64,000 nucleotides of DNA from Lachnospira multipara ATCC 19207 (GTDB lineage Bacteria > Bacillota > Clostridia > Lachnospirales > Lachnospiraceae). The stretch covers positions 1 through 64,000 of the forward strand of contig NZ_AUJG01000010.1 of the NCBI RefSeq assembly GCF_000424105.1. Direction: 5' to 3'. This document shows, one piece after another, positions 48,879-58,025 of this stretch. A model generated the notes under the pieces. The model was given only the letters and a program-made list of their open reading frames with translations. It did not search any database and was not told the origin of the DNA. Position numbers and translations under genes: made by a program. Every line of letters begins with the position of its first letter. The first letter of the stretch is position 1.

Positions 48879-51212
48879 ATGAGATCGATTTTGAAAAGAG
48901 GCCTTAGAACAAGCTTAACAGCAGTATTAGCTTTCGTTGTGGCTTTTGCTACTTTTGCAAGTTCTATGAGTTTCACTGCATCGGCATCTACAACTACATC
49001 TTGGAATTTCAAGAATAGCAGTTTTAAGAGCCTAGGAACTATTTCATCTACTACAACAGTAGATGGTTTAACACTTATTGCAACAAGCTCAAAGACTATG
49101 AGTGTTAAGGCAGACACACAGACTGTCAATGGAACAGAGTACACATATTGTCTAGCAACAGGAGGTAGTGGTTCAACTTCTTACCGTGCCGTAAAGGTTC
49201 CTGTTTCAGGTAATGACACAATTAAGGTAACAATGATGAGCTCAGGTTCATCAAGTAGATCATTAGTAGTAGCAGATGCTTCAGGCAATCAGCTTACAAC
49301 ACTTACAGCATCTACAACAGCTAGCACACAAAGCTATAGCTATTCAGGTTCATCAGGATATGTTTACCTTTACTCTTCTAATAGCGGAATTAACATCTAT
49401 AAGATTCAGGTAGATTCTAATTCTTCATCATCATCATCATCAAGCTCATACGAGATTTCTGATGGTTGGTATTACATTAAAAATGTAAATAGCCAGAAGT
49501 ACTTAGATGTAACTGGAGATAGCGATTCAGATTTCGCTAACGTAGATCAGGAAACTGGTCTTGGTGATAAGAGCCAGAGATGGTATGTAACTAATAAGGG
49601 TAATAACGTAATTACACTTACAAATGGTATGTCAGGTGGAAGAATGCTTGATGTTTACTATGGTGGAACAACAGATGGTACTAACATTGATATTTGTAGT
49701 GCTAACGGTTCTACTGCACAGCAGTTTAATGTTGTAACAACAGGAACAGATGGCGTTTATTGCTTAACAACTGTAGTTAGTGGTGGCGCTCAAGCCCTTG
49801 ATGTCTATGGTTGGTCAACAGCTTCAGGTGGAAATATTGATACTTGGACATATAACGGACTTGCTTGCCAGCAGTTCGTATTTGAGGCAATTGATTCTTC
49901 AAGTAGTTCATCAAGCTCAAGTAGTTCATCAAGCTCAAGCAGTTCATCATCAAGTTCATCTAGCACAACAGATACTTCTGATGGTACTGTAGTTACATCT
50001 TACTCAAGCCTTGTATCAGCTATTGCTAGTGCTGAAAAAGCAGGTGGCGGTAAGGTATATGTAAAGGGAACAACAATCTCTTGTTCAGGACAGATTGCCC
50101 TTTCAGCTTCAAATGCAAATGTACAGATTATTGGTGTTCAAAACAGTGATGGTTCTTATCCTGTACTTGATTTTTCTTCATTCTTAAGCAGCTATATTGG
50201 AAAGTCTACATCTGATAGTGCTGTAGGTATTAGAATTACAGGATCATATTACACAATTAAGAACTTAATTGTTCAGAAGGCACCAGATAATGGTATTCAG
50301 ATTAAGGGTTCTTCAGCAGGAAACAATACAGTTTCTAACGTAGTAACAAGATACAATAACGATGCAGGTTTACAGATTACAAGTGGTGCATATTCTAACA
50401 CAATTGAGTATGTTTCAAGCTACCGTAACTGTGACGTTTATACACTTGGTGGTAATGCAGATGGATTTGCTCCAAAGCTTGGCGCAGGTTCAGGTAATAC
50501 TTTCTATTGCTGCTATGCATGGGATAACTCAGATGATGGCTGGGATTCTTATGATAAGTCAGGAGATGTAACTCCAGATCTTACATATACTCAGTGTGCA
50601 TGCTGGAACAATGGTAATCCAGACGTATTCACAGGAAAGTATGATTTTGATAATGGTGACGAACTTGATACTAACCTTTTATTAGTTCAGTTAATTATGG
50701 CTAAGGATTCATCATTTGCATCAAATTATGCTAAGGGAACATTCTCATTACCTACATCAAGTTTCATTGTTACAAGTGCAGGAACAATTTCAGTATCTTC
50801 TTGGACAGGAACTAACTATGATGGTAATCCTAACGGATTTAAGATGGGTTCAGCTTACTCAACAAGTACAGCAACAAGAATCTTCTCACACTGTTTAACT
50901 TTTGATCATGATAAGAAGGGCTTTGATAATAATAATAGTTCAGTAACAGGTTCATTCTCATACTGTGTAGCATTTGATAATGGATATAACTATTATATTC
51001 AGCCACTTACAATTAAGACATGGTCTAAGGTATACGCATTCTCTGGTACATCTAGCAACAAGTTACCAAGTGGATATTCAATTACAACACCAAGTTCATC
51101 AACACAGTCTTCAATTAGAAGTGTTGTAACTTCAACAAAGAATTCTATTATTTCTACTTGTGAAAATGATGGAATTCCAGGTGCTATTTACTTTGATATT
51201 TACAATTACTAG
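48879..51212 (+). CDS. Secreted multidomain PL9 pectate lyase with CBM13-type domain
   Basis: 777 residues. A signal peptide covers about 1-36 (basic start, then AVLAFVVAFATFA, cut near SFTASA). A beta-rich N-terminal module (about 37-180) looks like a carbohydrate-binding domain. A short Ser linker leads to a ricin-type beta-trefoil (about 192-338) with repeated LDVYG and QQF/QRW motifs. A linker of 23 serines follows. The PL9 beta-helix fills about 370-777: NADGF (Asp527) and NSDDGWD (551-555) fit the calcium site, and Lys654 in NGFKMG fits the catalytic base. It cleaves polygalacturonate outside the cell. GGGAGG precedes ATG 48879; an ATG 12 nt upstream overlaps the SD. Confidence 0.93.
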   Translation: MRSILKRGLRTSLTAVLAFVVAFATFASSMSFTASASTTTSWNFKNSSFKSLGTISSTTTVDGLTLIATSSKTMSVKADTQTVNGTEYTYCLATGGSGSTSYRAVKVPVSGNDTIKVTMMSSGSSSRSLVVADASGNQLTTLTASTTASTQSYSYSGSSGYVYLYSSNSGINIYKIQVDSNSSSSSSSSSYEISDGWYYIKNVNSQKYLDVTGDSDSDFANVDQETGLGDKSQRWYVTNKGNNVITLTNGMSGGRMLDVYYGGTTDGTNIDICSANGSTAQQFNVVTTGTDGVYCLTTVVSGGAQALDVYGWSTASGGNIDTWTYNGLACQQFVFEAIDSSSSSSSSSSSSSSSSSSSSSSSTTDTSDGTVVTSYSSLVSAIASAEKAGGGKVYVKGTTISCSGQIALSASNANVQIIGVQNSDGSYPVLDFSSFLSSYIGKSTSDSAVGIRITGSYYTIKNLIVQKAPDNGIQIKGSSAGNNTVSNVVTRYNNDAGLQITSGAYSNTIEYVSSYRNCDVYTLGGNADGFAPKLGAGSGNTFYCCYAWDNSDDGWDSYDKSGDVTPDLTYTQCACWNNGNPDVFTGKYDFDNGDELDTNLLLVQLIMAKDSSFASNYAKGTFSLPTSSFIVTSAGTISVSSWTGTNYDGNPNGFKMGSAYSTSTATRIFSHCLTFDHDKKGFDNNNSSVTGSFSYCVAFDNGYNYYIQPLTIKTWSKVYAFSGTSSNKLPSGYSITTPSSSTQSSIRSVVTSTKNSIISTCENDGIPGAIYFDIYNY
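49899..49966 (+). repeat. 18-bp repeats encoding the poly-serine linker
   Basis: The unit TCAAGTAGTTCATCAAGC recurs about three times in phase with slight changes, inside the pectate lyase gene. It encodes only serine. Confidence 0.8.
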
Positions 51213-51343
51213 GCCTACAAATTATTATTGACTAGTACATAAGCTTACATAATGGACATATAGATAAATTTAAAAATTACTAGGAGAAAACTACCGAAAT
51301 GTGGTAAAAATATAAAACAATAATAGAAAAATTTAATGCACTA

Positions 51344-51370
51344 GAGCCGCTAAATTAGCGGCTCTTTTTA
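51344..51370 (+). terminator. Rho-independent terminator after the pectate lyase gene
   Basis: GAGCCGCTA (51344-51352) pairs with TAGCGGCTC (51356-51364), followed by TTTTT. Confidence 0.9.
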
Positions 51371-51385
51371 GTATATAATCTGATT

Positions 51386-52261
51386 TTAATAATAAATATT
51401 ATCTCTTAAGACACTGGCAAGATTTGCAAGTTCCTTTTCAAAGTAAACTCCATCTCTTGTATCAGCATCATTTGGTGTATCATTAATAGCCTCGGCTATA
51501 AAGTCCTGGGCAATCTCCACAGCCTTAAAAGTCATAAGGCCGTTTAGCTTAAGTGCTGTAATAATAGAGGCGAAGATGTCTCCTGTACCAGAAAAGCTCT
51601 TATCAATCATAGGAGTCTTACTTAAGTTAATCTCACCCTCTGATAAAACGAGATTATAAACGTAATAAGAATCTCCTTCACGGACACTAATACCAGTAAT
51701 AATAACCTCCTGATTTGTAAGGGCGTTCTTACTTAATATAGTGGCTGCAGAACTTGCAAGGGCAATTAGTGAGTCACGTTCTTTATTACATTTTAAAATG
51801 TCCCCTACAGGAATGTCGGCAAGAAGGCAAGCCTCCGTTAGGTTTGGAGTGATGATATTGGCCTGTCTTGTAAGTTCCTTGTGGATGTTTAGTAGGTCGT
51901 TAGTAAACATCTTATAGGTTTCACCGTCATCCCCAAGTACTGGGTCGATTAGTAAAAATGTATCCTCTTTTCTAAATTCCTCAATGAAACGCTTAACTAG
52001 AATAGCCTGCTTGTGATCTGTGATGTAGCCAGAGTAAATGCCATCAAAGCTTGCGTTATTTAATTTCCAGTTTTTAATGTATTCCTCAATCATGTCTGTA
52101 AGGTCAGTGTAGGAATAGTCTTCAAAGCCTGTCTGAGATGTGAAAACCGCAGTGGCTAGGGGAACACACTGAACTGATAAAACCGATATTATAGGTAGGG
52201 CTACGGATAAAGAACATTTTCCAAAGCCTGATAAATCGTTAATTACAGCTACTTTCTTCAT
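51386..52261 (-). CDS. Pyridoxal/pyridoxamine kinase (PdxY/PdxK-type)
   Basis: This 291-residue ribokinase-fold enzyme phosphorylates B6 vitamers to feed PLP-dependent enzymes. INDLSGFGKCSLS near 8-20, YSGYITD, LLIDPVLGDDGETY and ITPNLTEACLL match the family, with KSFSGTGDIFAS carrying the catalytic Asp and anion hole. GGAGGTAATTAT precedes the start. It is the last gene of a three-gene minus-strand unit. The exact vitamer cannot be told from sequence. Confidence 0.92.
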   Translation of the reverse strand: MKKVAVINDLSGFGKCSLSVALPIISVLSVQCVPLATAVFTSQTGFEDYSYTDLTDMIEEYIKNWKLNNASFDGIYSGYITDHKQAILVKRFIEEFRKEDTFLLIDPVLGDDGETYKMFTNDLLNIHKELTRQANIITPNLTEACLLADIPVGDILKCNKERDSLIALASSAATILSKNALTNQEVIITGISVREGDSYYVYNLVLSEGEINLSKTPMIDKSFSGTGDIFASIITALKLNGLMTFKAVEIAQDFIAEAINDTPNDADTRDGVYFEKELANLASVLRDNIYY

Positions 52262-52278
52262 ATAATTACCTCCAAAGT

Positions 52279-53214
52279 TTAGGCTTTCTTTCCACCAAAC
52301 TTGTTAACCACGTAAATACCGATGGATACAAGGATTAGGGCAAGAAGGCAATTAAGGTTTAGCTTATCGTATTCCTTTAAGAAGATGGCAGATAGTAGGG
52401 CACCAAAGATTGGGTTTGTAAAGCCGTAGATTGTTACCTTAGATACAGGGTTATATTTTAATAAAATGCCCCAAACTGAGTAGGCAACAGCACTAATCAT
52501 AGCCATATAAATTAAAAGAATCACAGCGCCAACAGAATTTATTGAAATACTAGCGCCAAGGATTAAGCTAACAATTATCATAAAAAGGCCACCAATTAGG
52601 AACTGATAGCCACTAAGTACTACAGGATTTTCCTTAAGGGAGAATTCCTTTACAAGTACTGATGAAATAGCATAAGAGACAGCAGCAATAAGGATGAAGC
52701 CTTCGCCGTTTAGGGCAAAGCTTGAACCAAAGTCGCCATCTGATAATGAAACGATTACAACACCTGCGATTCCAAGGAAACATCCAAGAATCTTATAAAT
52801 AGTAAGTTTTTCCTGCTTTCTTATAAGACAAGCGATTAGTATGGCAAAAAATGTTGTCATACTATTAATGATTGATGACTTAACTCCTGATGCATGGGCA
52901 AGGCCAGCATAAAAGAAGAAGTACTGAATAATAGTCTGGAAAAGACTTAGGGTTGAAATCATTTTAAAAGAGCCCTTTTTTGGAAAAAGGAAACGTCTAT
53001 CAATTAAACTTCCAATGGCAATTGTAAGGATACCGGCTAGGAAGAAACGAATTCCTGCAAAAAGAATTTGGGAAGCTGTATCAGTAGAGTCTATATTAAA
53101 AAGCTTATAACCAATCTTAATGCATGGAAAAGCGCTACCCCATAAAAAACAACAGAGTAGCGCTAGAATAAACACAAGCCAAGGCTTTGTAAAGACTGAT
53201 GATTCTTTACTCAT
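52279..53214 (-). CDS. EamA/DMT-family transporter
   Basis: A 311-residue membrane protein with ten predicted helices in two repeats; the first repeat starts CFLWGSAFPCIKIGY and the second has SYAISSVLVKEFS. Members move amino acids, nucleobases or other metabolites. It lies between the PH-domain gene (1-bp overlap) and the B6 kinase (17 bp), which makes vitamin B6 import conceivable; this is a guess from neighbourhood. Confidence 0.9.
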   Translation of the reverse strand: MSKESSVFTKPWLVFILALLCCFLWGSAFPCIKIGYKLFNIDSTDTASQILFAGIRFFLAGILTIAIGSLIDRRFLFPKKGSFKMISTLSLFQTIIQYFFFYAGLAHASGVKSSIINSMTTFFAILIACLIRKQEKLTIYKILGCFLGIAGVVIVSLSDGDFGSSFALNGEGFILIAAVSYAISSVLVKEFSLKENPVVLSGYQFLIGGLFMIIVSLILGASISINSVGAVILLIYMAMISAVAYSVWGILLKYNPVSKVTIYGFTNPIFGALLSAIFLKEYDKLNLNCLLALILVSIGIYVVNKFGGKKA

Positions 53215-53594
53215 TAGTTTTCATAGTCTCCATCATACATATTATGCTCATCTTCTTCATGCCCGAGGAACTCTCTACTAGTTACTCTCTTCTTATCACG
53301 CATAATTTCAACAGCCTGAGATAATTCTTCTTTTACTGCCATAACGTGCTTGATATTCTTAATTTCAAAATCACCAAGTGTTTTATCTGATGTACAAAGC
53401 TTTATTGTACCAAGACCAAAAAGTCTTTGACCAAATGATCTTGTAACTGAAATGTCAAGAATTCTATATAGACGACATTCATCCTGGCTCTTGTTAAAGA
53501 AACCAGTTTCTACAAAGAGTCTTTGATCGTCTCCGCTATATACTGTAAAAGTCCAAGGCAATCCACACCATAATCTTTTACGTTCTTTCCACAT
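53214..53594 (-). CDS. Small PH-domain-like protein
   Basis: The 126-residue protein begins MWKERKRLWCGLPWTFTVYS and shows alternating strands with RLFVETGFFNKSQDECRLYRILDISVTRSFGQRLFGLGTIKL, the pattern of bacterial PH domains (bPH_2). The C-terminal 25 residues are charged and His/Asp/Tyr-rich. No membrane helix. CGGAGG precedes the start. Its stop overlaps the transporter start. Function unknown. Confidence 0.8.
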   Translation of the reverse strand: MWKERKRLWCGLPWTFTVYSGDDQRLFVETGFFNKSQDECRLYRILDISVTRSFGQRLFGLGTIKLCTSDKTLGDFEIKNIKHVMAVKEELSQAVEIMRDKKRVTSREFLGHEEDEHNMYDGDYEN

Positions 53595-53738
53595 AAAATT
53601 TTCCTCCGTTTTGTTTAATTTGCCAGCTTAATTAAGGCTAGGCAAGGGGCATATATATAAGCCTTTCTTTAGCGAATGCCCTTCATAAATTAGTTTACCA
53701 TTAATCTTAAAATCCTTCAATCTTTTATAGATAAAAAG

Positions 53739-53768
53739 GTTGACAAGTCAACTAATATAGAATATTAT
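53739..53768 (+). promoter_or_regulatory. Promoter and operator-like repeat of the MATE/MarR unit
   Basis: TTGACA (53740-53745), a 17-nt spacer and TATTAT (53763-53768). GTTGAC-AA-GTCAAC (53739-53752) is an inverted repeat over the -35 box, a likely site for the MarR protein encoded second in the unit. The rest of 53595-53738 has a GGGCAT/ATGCCC stem (about 53647-53682) and no gene. Confidence 0.75.
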
Positions 53769-53804
53769 CATTGATGAAAAAAATGTTTATAGGAGTTTTA
53801 TTTT

Positions 53805-55178
53805 ATGAAGGAAGAGGTTAATTTTAATAATAATCCATTGGCAGTAAAGCCAGTAAGCAAGCTAATTAGAAGTTTTGCTATTCCAAGCATTGTGTCTATG
53901 CTTGTAGGTTCCCTATATAACATAGTGGATCAGTTCTTTATTGGACAGAAGGTGGGAGAGTTAGGTAATGCCGCAACTAATATTGCTTTCCCTCTATCTA
54001 CTTCATGTATAGCTATTGCTCTTTTATTTGGTATAGGAGGAGCATCAACTTTTAATATTCATATGGGTAAGCAAAGAGAGGATATGGCAGAATATTTTAT
54101 GGGAAATGCAGCAATAACAGCGTTTATTTGTGGTATTGTGCTATCTTTTATAGCTGAGATTTTTCTGGTGCCTATGCTTACATTTTTTGGAGCCTCAAGC
54201 TCAATTCTTCCATTAGCTTGTGAATATACAAGAATTACTGCTATTGGTTTTCCAATGCTAATTCTTACAACCACAGGTGGACACTTAATTAGAGCTGATG
54301 GCAGACCAAGAATCAGTATGCTTTGTAACTTAGTGGGCGCTATTGTTAATACTATACTTGATGCTCTTTTTGTATTTGTACTGGGATACGGCATGGCAGG
54401 TGCAGCTATTGCTACAGTAATTGGACAATGCGTATCTTGCCTATTTGTAATTTACTATTTAGCTCATACTAAGTCGGTGAATTTAGGGCTTAAGCATTTC
54501 CGTATGCAGACAAGATACATTTTCCCAACTATATCTCTTGGGGTGGCGCCTTTTATAAATCAGCTTGCCATGATGCTTGTACAGATTGTTTTAAATAATT
54601 CGCTAAAGTATTACGGGGCAATTTCAATTTATGGGGCAGAGACAGCTATTGCAGTAGTTGGTATTGCTACAAAGGTTAATCAGGTTTACCTATCCTTTGT
54701 AATAGGTATGTCTCAAGGAATGCAGCCTATTGCTAGCTTTAACTACGGTGCTAGAAAATATGACAGAGTTATTGAGGTCTACAAAAAGACCATTAGAGTA
54801 AGCTTTATTATATCTTGTATTGCCTGGATTTTATTTTTCTTTTTCCCAAGAGAGATTATTTCTATCTTTGGCAAGGGAACAAGCGAGACTTACTACCTAT
54901 TTGCAGTGAGATATTTTAAAATCTATCTATTCTTTACAATGCTTAATTTCCTACAGCTTACAAGCTCGAATTTCTTTACAGCTATTGGAAAAGCAAAGAT
55001 TGGTGGCTTCTTATCCCTTACAAGACAGATCATTTTCTTATTGCCATTAATTTTAATCCTTCCTTTGTTCTTAAATATAGAAGGTATCATGTTTGCAGGT
55101 CCAGTGGCAGATTTAGTAGCAGCCATAGTTTCAGGGGTATTTGCCTTTAGGGAGATTAAGAGACTAACTAGAATGTAG
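53805..55178 (+). CDS. MATE-family efflux pump
   Basis: This 457-residue protein has 12 membrane segments in two pseudo-repeats. SFAIPSIVSMLVGSLYNIVDQFFIG near 23-47 is the family hallmark, with the MepA-like NPLAVKPVSKLI start. Such pumps export drugs and cations with Na+ or H+. It is followed 21 bp later by a MarR regulator. AGGAGTTTTATTTT precedes the ATG. Confidence 0.94.
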   Translation: MKEEVNFNNNPLAVKPVSKLIRSFAIPSIVSMLVGSLYNIVDQFFIGQKVGELGNAATNIAFPLSTSCIAIALLFGIGGASTFNIHMGKQREDMAEYFMGNAAITAFICGIVLSFIAEIFLVPMLTFFGASSSILPLACEYTRITAIGFPMLILTTTGGHLIRADGRPRISMLCNLVGAIVNTILDALFVFVLGYGMAGAAIATVIGQCVSCLFVIYYLAHTKSVNLGLKHFRMQTRYIFPTISLGVAPFINQLAMMLVQIVLNNSLKYYGAISIYGAETAIAVVGIATKVNQVYLSFVIGMSQGMQPIASFNYGARKYDRVIEVYKKTIRVSFIISCIAWILFFFFPREIISIFGKGTSETYYLFAVRYFKIYLFFTMLNFLQLTSSNFFTAIGKAKIGGFLSLTRQIIFLLPLILILPLFLNIEGIMFAGPVADLVAAIVSGVFAFREIKRLTRM

Positions 55179-55199
55179 AATTAGAGGAGATTTATTATT

Positions 55200-55625
55200 A
55201 TGGATGAAAATGTAAGAATACTTCGACTTATTTCTTTCATAGCAAGAAAGCAACAGAGTAAGATTTCGAAAATGATGACAAAGTATAATCTTACTGCTGG
55301 AGAATTTCCTATATATATGGCCATATGTAATAACAAGGGTTTTACGCAAGAGCAGATATCTGAATACGTGTACGTTGATAAAGGCTTTACTGCTAGAGTT
55401 CTAAAAAGCTTAGAAGATAAGGGCTATATCTATAGAGAAAAGGATGAGAAGGATAAGCGAATTAATCACGTATATCCTACAAAACTAGCACTTTCTTTTC
55501 ACAAGGAAGTCTCAGAACTTCTATCTGATAATAATAAAAGTGCCACAAAGGACTTTAGTTTAGAGGAAAAGCTACAATTTAAGGAGTATCTAACAAAGCT
55601 GGATGAGGCTCTGGATGAGCTCTAG
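55200..55625 (+). CDS. MarR-family regulator of the MATE unit
   Basis: A 141-residue MarR protein with the HTH in FTQEQISEYVYVDKGFTARVLKSLEDKGYIYREKDEKDKR and flanking dimer helices. GAGGAGA precedes the ATG. The position after the pump suggests it represses its own unit through the GTTGAC-AA-GTCAAC repeat. Confidence 0.9.
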   Translation: MDENVRILRLISFIARKQQSKISKMMTKYNLTAGEFPIYMAICNNKGFTQEQISEYVYVDKGFTARVLKSLEDKGYIYREKDEKDKRINHVYPTKLALSFHKEVSELLSDNNKSATKDFSLEEKLQFKEYLTKLDEALDEL

Positions 55626-55670
55626 TTTTATAAAATATAGTTACTGATACGTAAAAGATAATAATTAGTA

Positions 55671-55713
55671 AAGGCAACTACTTAGTAATACTAAGTAGTT
55701 GCCTTAATTTTTG
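55671..55713 (+). terminator. Rho-independent terminator after the MATE/MarR unit
   Basis: AAGGCAACTACTTAG (55671-55685) pairs perfectly with CTAAGTAGTTGCCTT (55691-55705), followed by AATTTTTG. Confidence 0.92.
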
Positions 55714-55753
55714 TAAGAAATAGGCATTTAATTATTTTGTAAAAAATTGATCT

Positions 55754-56650
55754 CTAGATATATTTTCTTATAGCATTCAAATAAGCCTCTCCGTAAATGG
55801 AAGATACAAGGCCCTTCTTTCTTAAAGTACCGATGCTCATGTACTCATCTGATATAAGGGGTTTTGAAATAATATTACCGCCGTTTAGCTCTTTACTAAT
55901 AATACCTGAGCAGACAGTGTAGCCATTAAGGCCTACAGCTAGGTTAAATAGGGTGGCTCTATCACGAACCATAATGTTTTTCTTCCTATCTATAGAACTT
56001 AATAATTCTTCTGAATAGTAGAAGGAGTTATAGTCCCCTTGTTCATAGGATAGATAAGGGTAGTTCTCTAAATCTTTTAGACTTAGCTTATCTTTTTTAG
56101 CTAGTGGGTGACTATTGGCAATAAATACGTGAGGCGTTGTCTTAATTAGTTCTTCAAAGATTAAGTCGTTTTTCTTAAAGAGCTTTGTTAGTACGTCGCT
56201 ATTCTCCTTTGATAAGTAGATTATGCCGATTTCGCTTTTTAGATTAGCCACATCAGAGATGATCTCGTTTGTCTGTGTTTCTCTTAAAATGAAGTCGTAC
56301 TGATTGCTATCATATTCTTTAATTACGTCAACGAAAGCATTTACAGCAAAAGAGTAGTGCTGGCAGGATACGCAAAATCTTGGCTTTCTATTACTAATGG
56401 CGGTGTAGCGCTCAGTAAGTAAGTTGGCCTGTTCTAGAACCTGTCTTGCATAACCTAAAAATTCCTCCCCCTCTTTTGTTACAGTGATACCTTTATTTTT
56501 TCTATTAAATATGGTAATGCCCATTTCCTTTTCAAGCTCAAGTATTGCGTGAGTAAGGCTTGGCTGTGATAGGAAGAGTTTGTTGGCAGCTTCTGTAATG
56601 TTACCAAGTTTGGCAGCAGTAACGATGTATTCTAATTGTTTAAGAGTCAT
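55754..56650 (-). CDS. LysR-family transcriptional regulator
   Basis: The 298-residue protein has an N-terminal winged helix with LEYIVTAAKLGNITEAANKLFLSQPSLTHAILELEKEMG and a periplasmic-binding-like effector domain from about 90. The start at 56650 is preferred, with CGGAGGTG upstream; a longer frame to 56686 overlaps this SD. It is divergent from the MetE-like gene across 130 bp, the standard arrangement for a LysR protein and its target. Confidence 0.92.
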   Translation of the reverse strand: MTLKQLEYIVTAAKLGNITEAANKLFLSQPSLTHAILELEKEMGITIFNRKNKGITVTKEGEEFLGYARQVLEQANLLTERYTAISNRKPRFCVSCQHYSFAVNAFVDVIKEYDSNQYDFILRETQTNEIISDVANLKSEIGIIYLSKENSDVLTKLFKKNDLIFEELIKTTPHVFIANSHPLAKKDKLSLKDLENYPYLSYEQGDYNSFYYSEELLSSIDRKKNIMVRDRATLFNLAVGLNGYTVCSGIISKELNGGNIISKPLISDEYMSIGTLRKKGLVSSIYGEAYLNAIRKYI

Positions 56651-56780
56651 GATGCACCTCCGGTTTAAACTAAAAATAATTTCCATAGAAAAAATTTATC
56701 ACAAAGCAAGATTTATTGTATTTCATTTATAAGAAATTATCAATTAAAATGTATACACTTAAACAAATTTGGAGGTAATT

Positions 56781-57893
56781 ATGGCAGATAAAAGATTAAA
56801 ATTTGATTACGTAGGAAGTTTTTTAAGACCAGAGAAGTTAAAGGAGGCAAGAGCTGCCTTTGAGGAAGGAAAGATTAATCAAGTAGAATTAAAAGAAGTA
56901 GAAGATGAGTGTATAAAGGAACTTATAGATAAGCAGAAGGAATTAGGCTATGGAGTTATTACAGATGGTGAGTTTAGAAGAGCTACTTGGCATCTTGACT
57001 TTATGTGGGGCTTTGAGGGAGTAGGCCATAAAAAGACAGCTACAGGCCTTCCTTTCCATGATGAGGCAGCAATGATTGATGATACTTATTTAACTGGAAA
57101 GTTTAGAGCACCTAAGGAGCATCCTTTTGTGGAGCATTTCAAGTTTGTACAAAACTTTGAGGATGAGAATACATTTGCAAAACAAACAATTCCTGCCCCA
57201 GCCCAGGTTTTTGCTCAGTTTTGGATGCCAGTGCTTAGAGAACCTAGTCTTCAGTTTTATAAGGATGAAAATGAATTGGCGAAGGATTTAACTTCTGCCT
57301 ACACTGAAGTTTGCAAGCAGTTATACGATGCAGGTTGTAGACATTTACAGCTAGATGACTGTACTTGGGGGATGCTTGCAGATGACAAGGGACACCTAGC
57401 TTATGGCGTTTCAAAGGAAGATTCAGTTAAGGTTCAGGAATTCCATAAAGACCTTAATAATGCAGTAATTGACGCACTTCCTAAGGATATGGATATTACT
57501 ACTCATATTTGTAGAGGTAACTTTCATTCTACTTATGCTAATTCCGGTCCTTACGACTCAGTGGCTAAGGTTTTATTTGCCGGTGAAAATGTGAATAGCT
57601 ATTATCTTGAATTTGATGACGCAAGAAGTGGCGGCTTTGAACCTTTAAAGTATGTAAGTGAGGATAAAAATGTTGTGCTAGGTTTAGTTACTACAAAGAG
57701 AGCAAGCCTAGAAAGAAAGGAAGCTTTAATTGAAAGAATTAAGGCGGCTACAAAGTACATTCCACTTGAGAGATTATCAATTAGTCCACAGTGCGGCTTT
57801 GCCTCTTGTGAAATCGGAAATAAGCTAGATTTTGAAGATCAATGGAAGAAACTTAAGCTTGTAAAGGAAGTTGCAGAAGAGGTTTTTGCATAA
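56781..57893 (+). CDS. MetE C-terminal-like methyltransferase (YxjG/YxjH type)
   Basis: A 370-residue single-barrel relative of cobalamin-independent methionine synthase; full MetE is about twice this length. YVGSFLRPEKLKEAR opens it, DGEFRRATW is conserved, and HICRGN and SPQCGFAS carry the His/Cys residues that bind the zinc for thiol activation. Such short proteins methylate homocysteine or related thiols with unknown methyl donors. GGAGGT precedes ATG 56781. No S-box leader is seen, so control is likely by the divergent LysR protein. Confidence 0.88.
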   Translation: MADKRLKFDYVGSFLRPEKLKEARAAFEEGKINQVELKEVEDECIKELIDKQKELGYGVITDGEFRRATWHLDFMWGFEGVGHKKTATGLPFHDEAAMIDDTYLTGKFRAPKEHPFVEHFKFVQNFEDENTFAKQTIPAPAQVFAQFWMPVLREPSLQFYKDENELAKDLTSAYTEVCKQLYDAGCRHLQLDDCTWGMLADDKGHLAYGVSKEDSVKVQEFHKDLNNAVIDALPKDMDITTHICRGNFHSTYANSGPYDSVAKVLFAGENVNSYYLEFDDARSGGFEPLKYVSEDKNVVLGLVTTKRASLERKEALIERIKAATKYIPLERLSISPQCGFASCEIGNKLDFEDQWKKLKLVKEVAEEVFA

Positions 57894-57965
57894 GAAGTTT
57901 TACCAAAGATAAATATAATTTCCTATACTAATGCATATATACTATATTTAAAGAAGTTAAGTTTC

Positions 57966-58020
57966 TTTACTATTAGTCTTACATGTGCTATTATCTAAAT
58001 AATTAGATAATAGGAGTTTT
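57966..58020 (+). promoter_or_regulatory. Promoter with an 11-bp inverted repeat upstream of ktrB
   Basis: TTTACT (57966-57971), 17 nt and an extended -10 TGC-TATTAT (57986-57994). CTATTATCTAA (57988-57998), four bases and TTAGATAATAG (58003-58013) form a perfect inverted repeat across the -10. It ends in the AGGAG SD, followed by a T-run. Confidence 0.6.
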
Positions 58021-58025
58021 TTCAA

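Noticed and set aside
56651-56780. S-box or T-box leader before the MetE-like gene
   Set aside because: The whole divergent gap is 130 bp and has none of the conserved motifs.
57894-58025. c-di-AMP (ydaO) riboswitch upstream of ktrB
   Set aside because: The leader is too short and lacks the conserved blocks.
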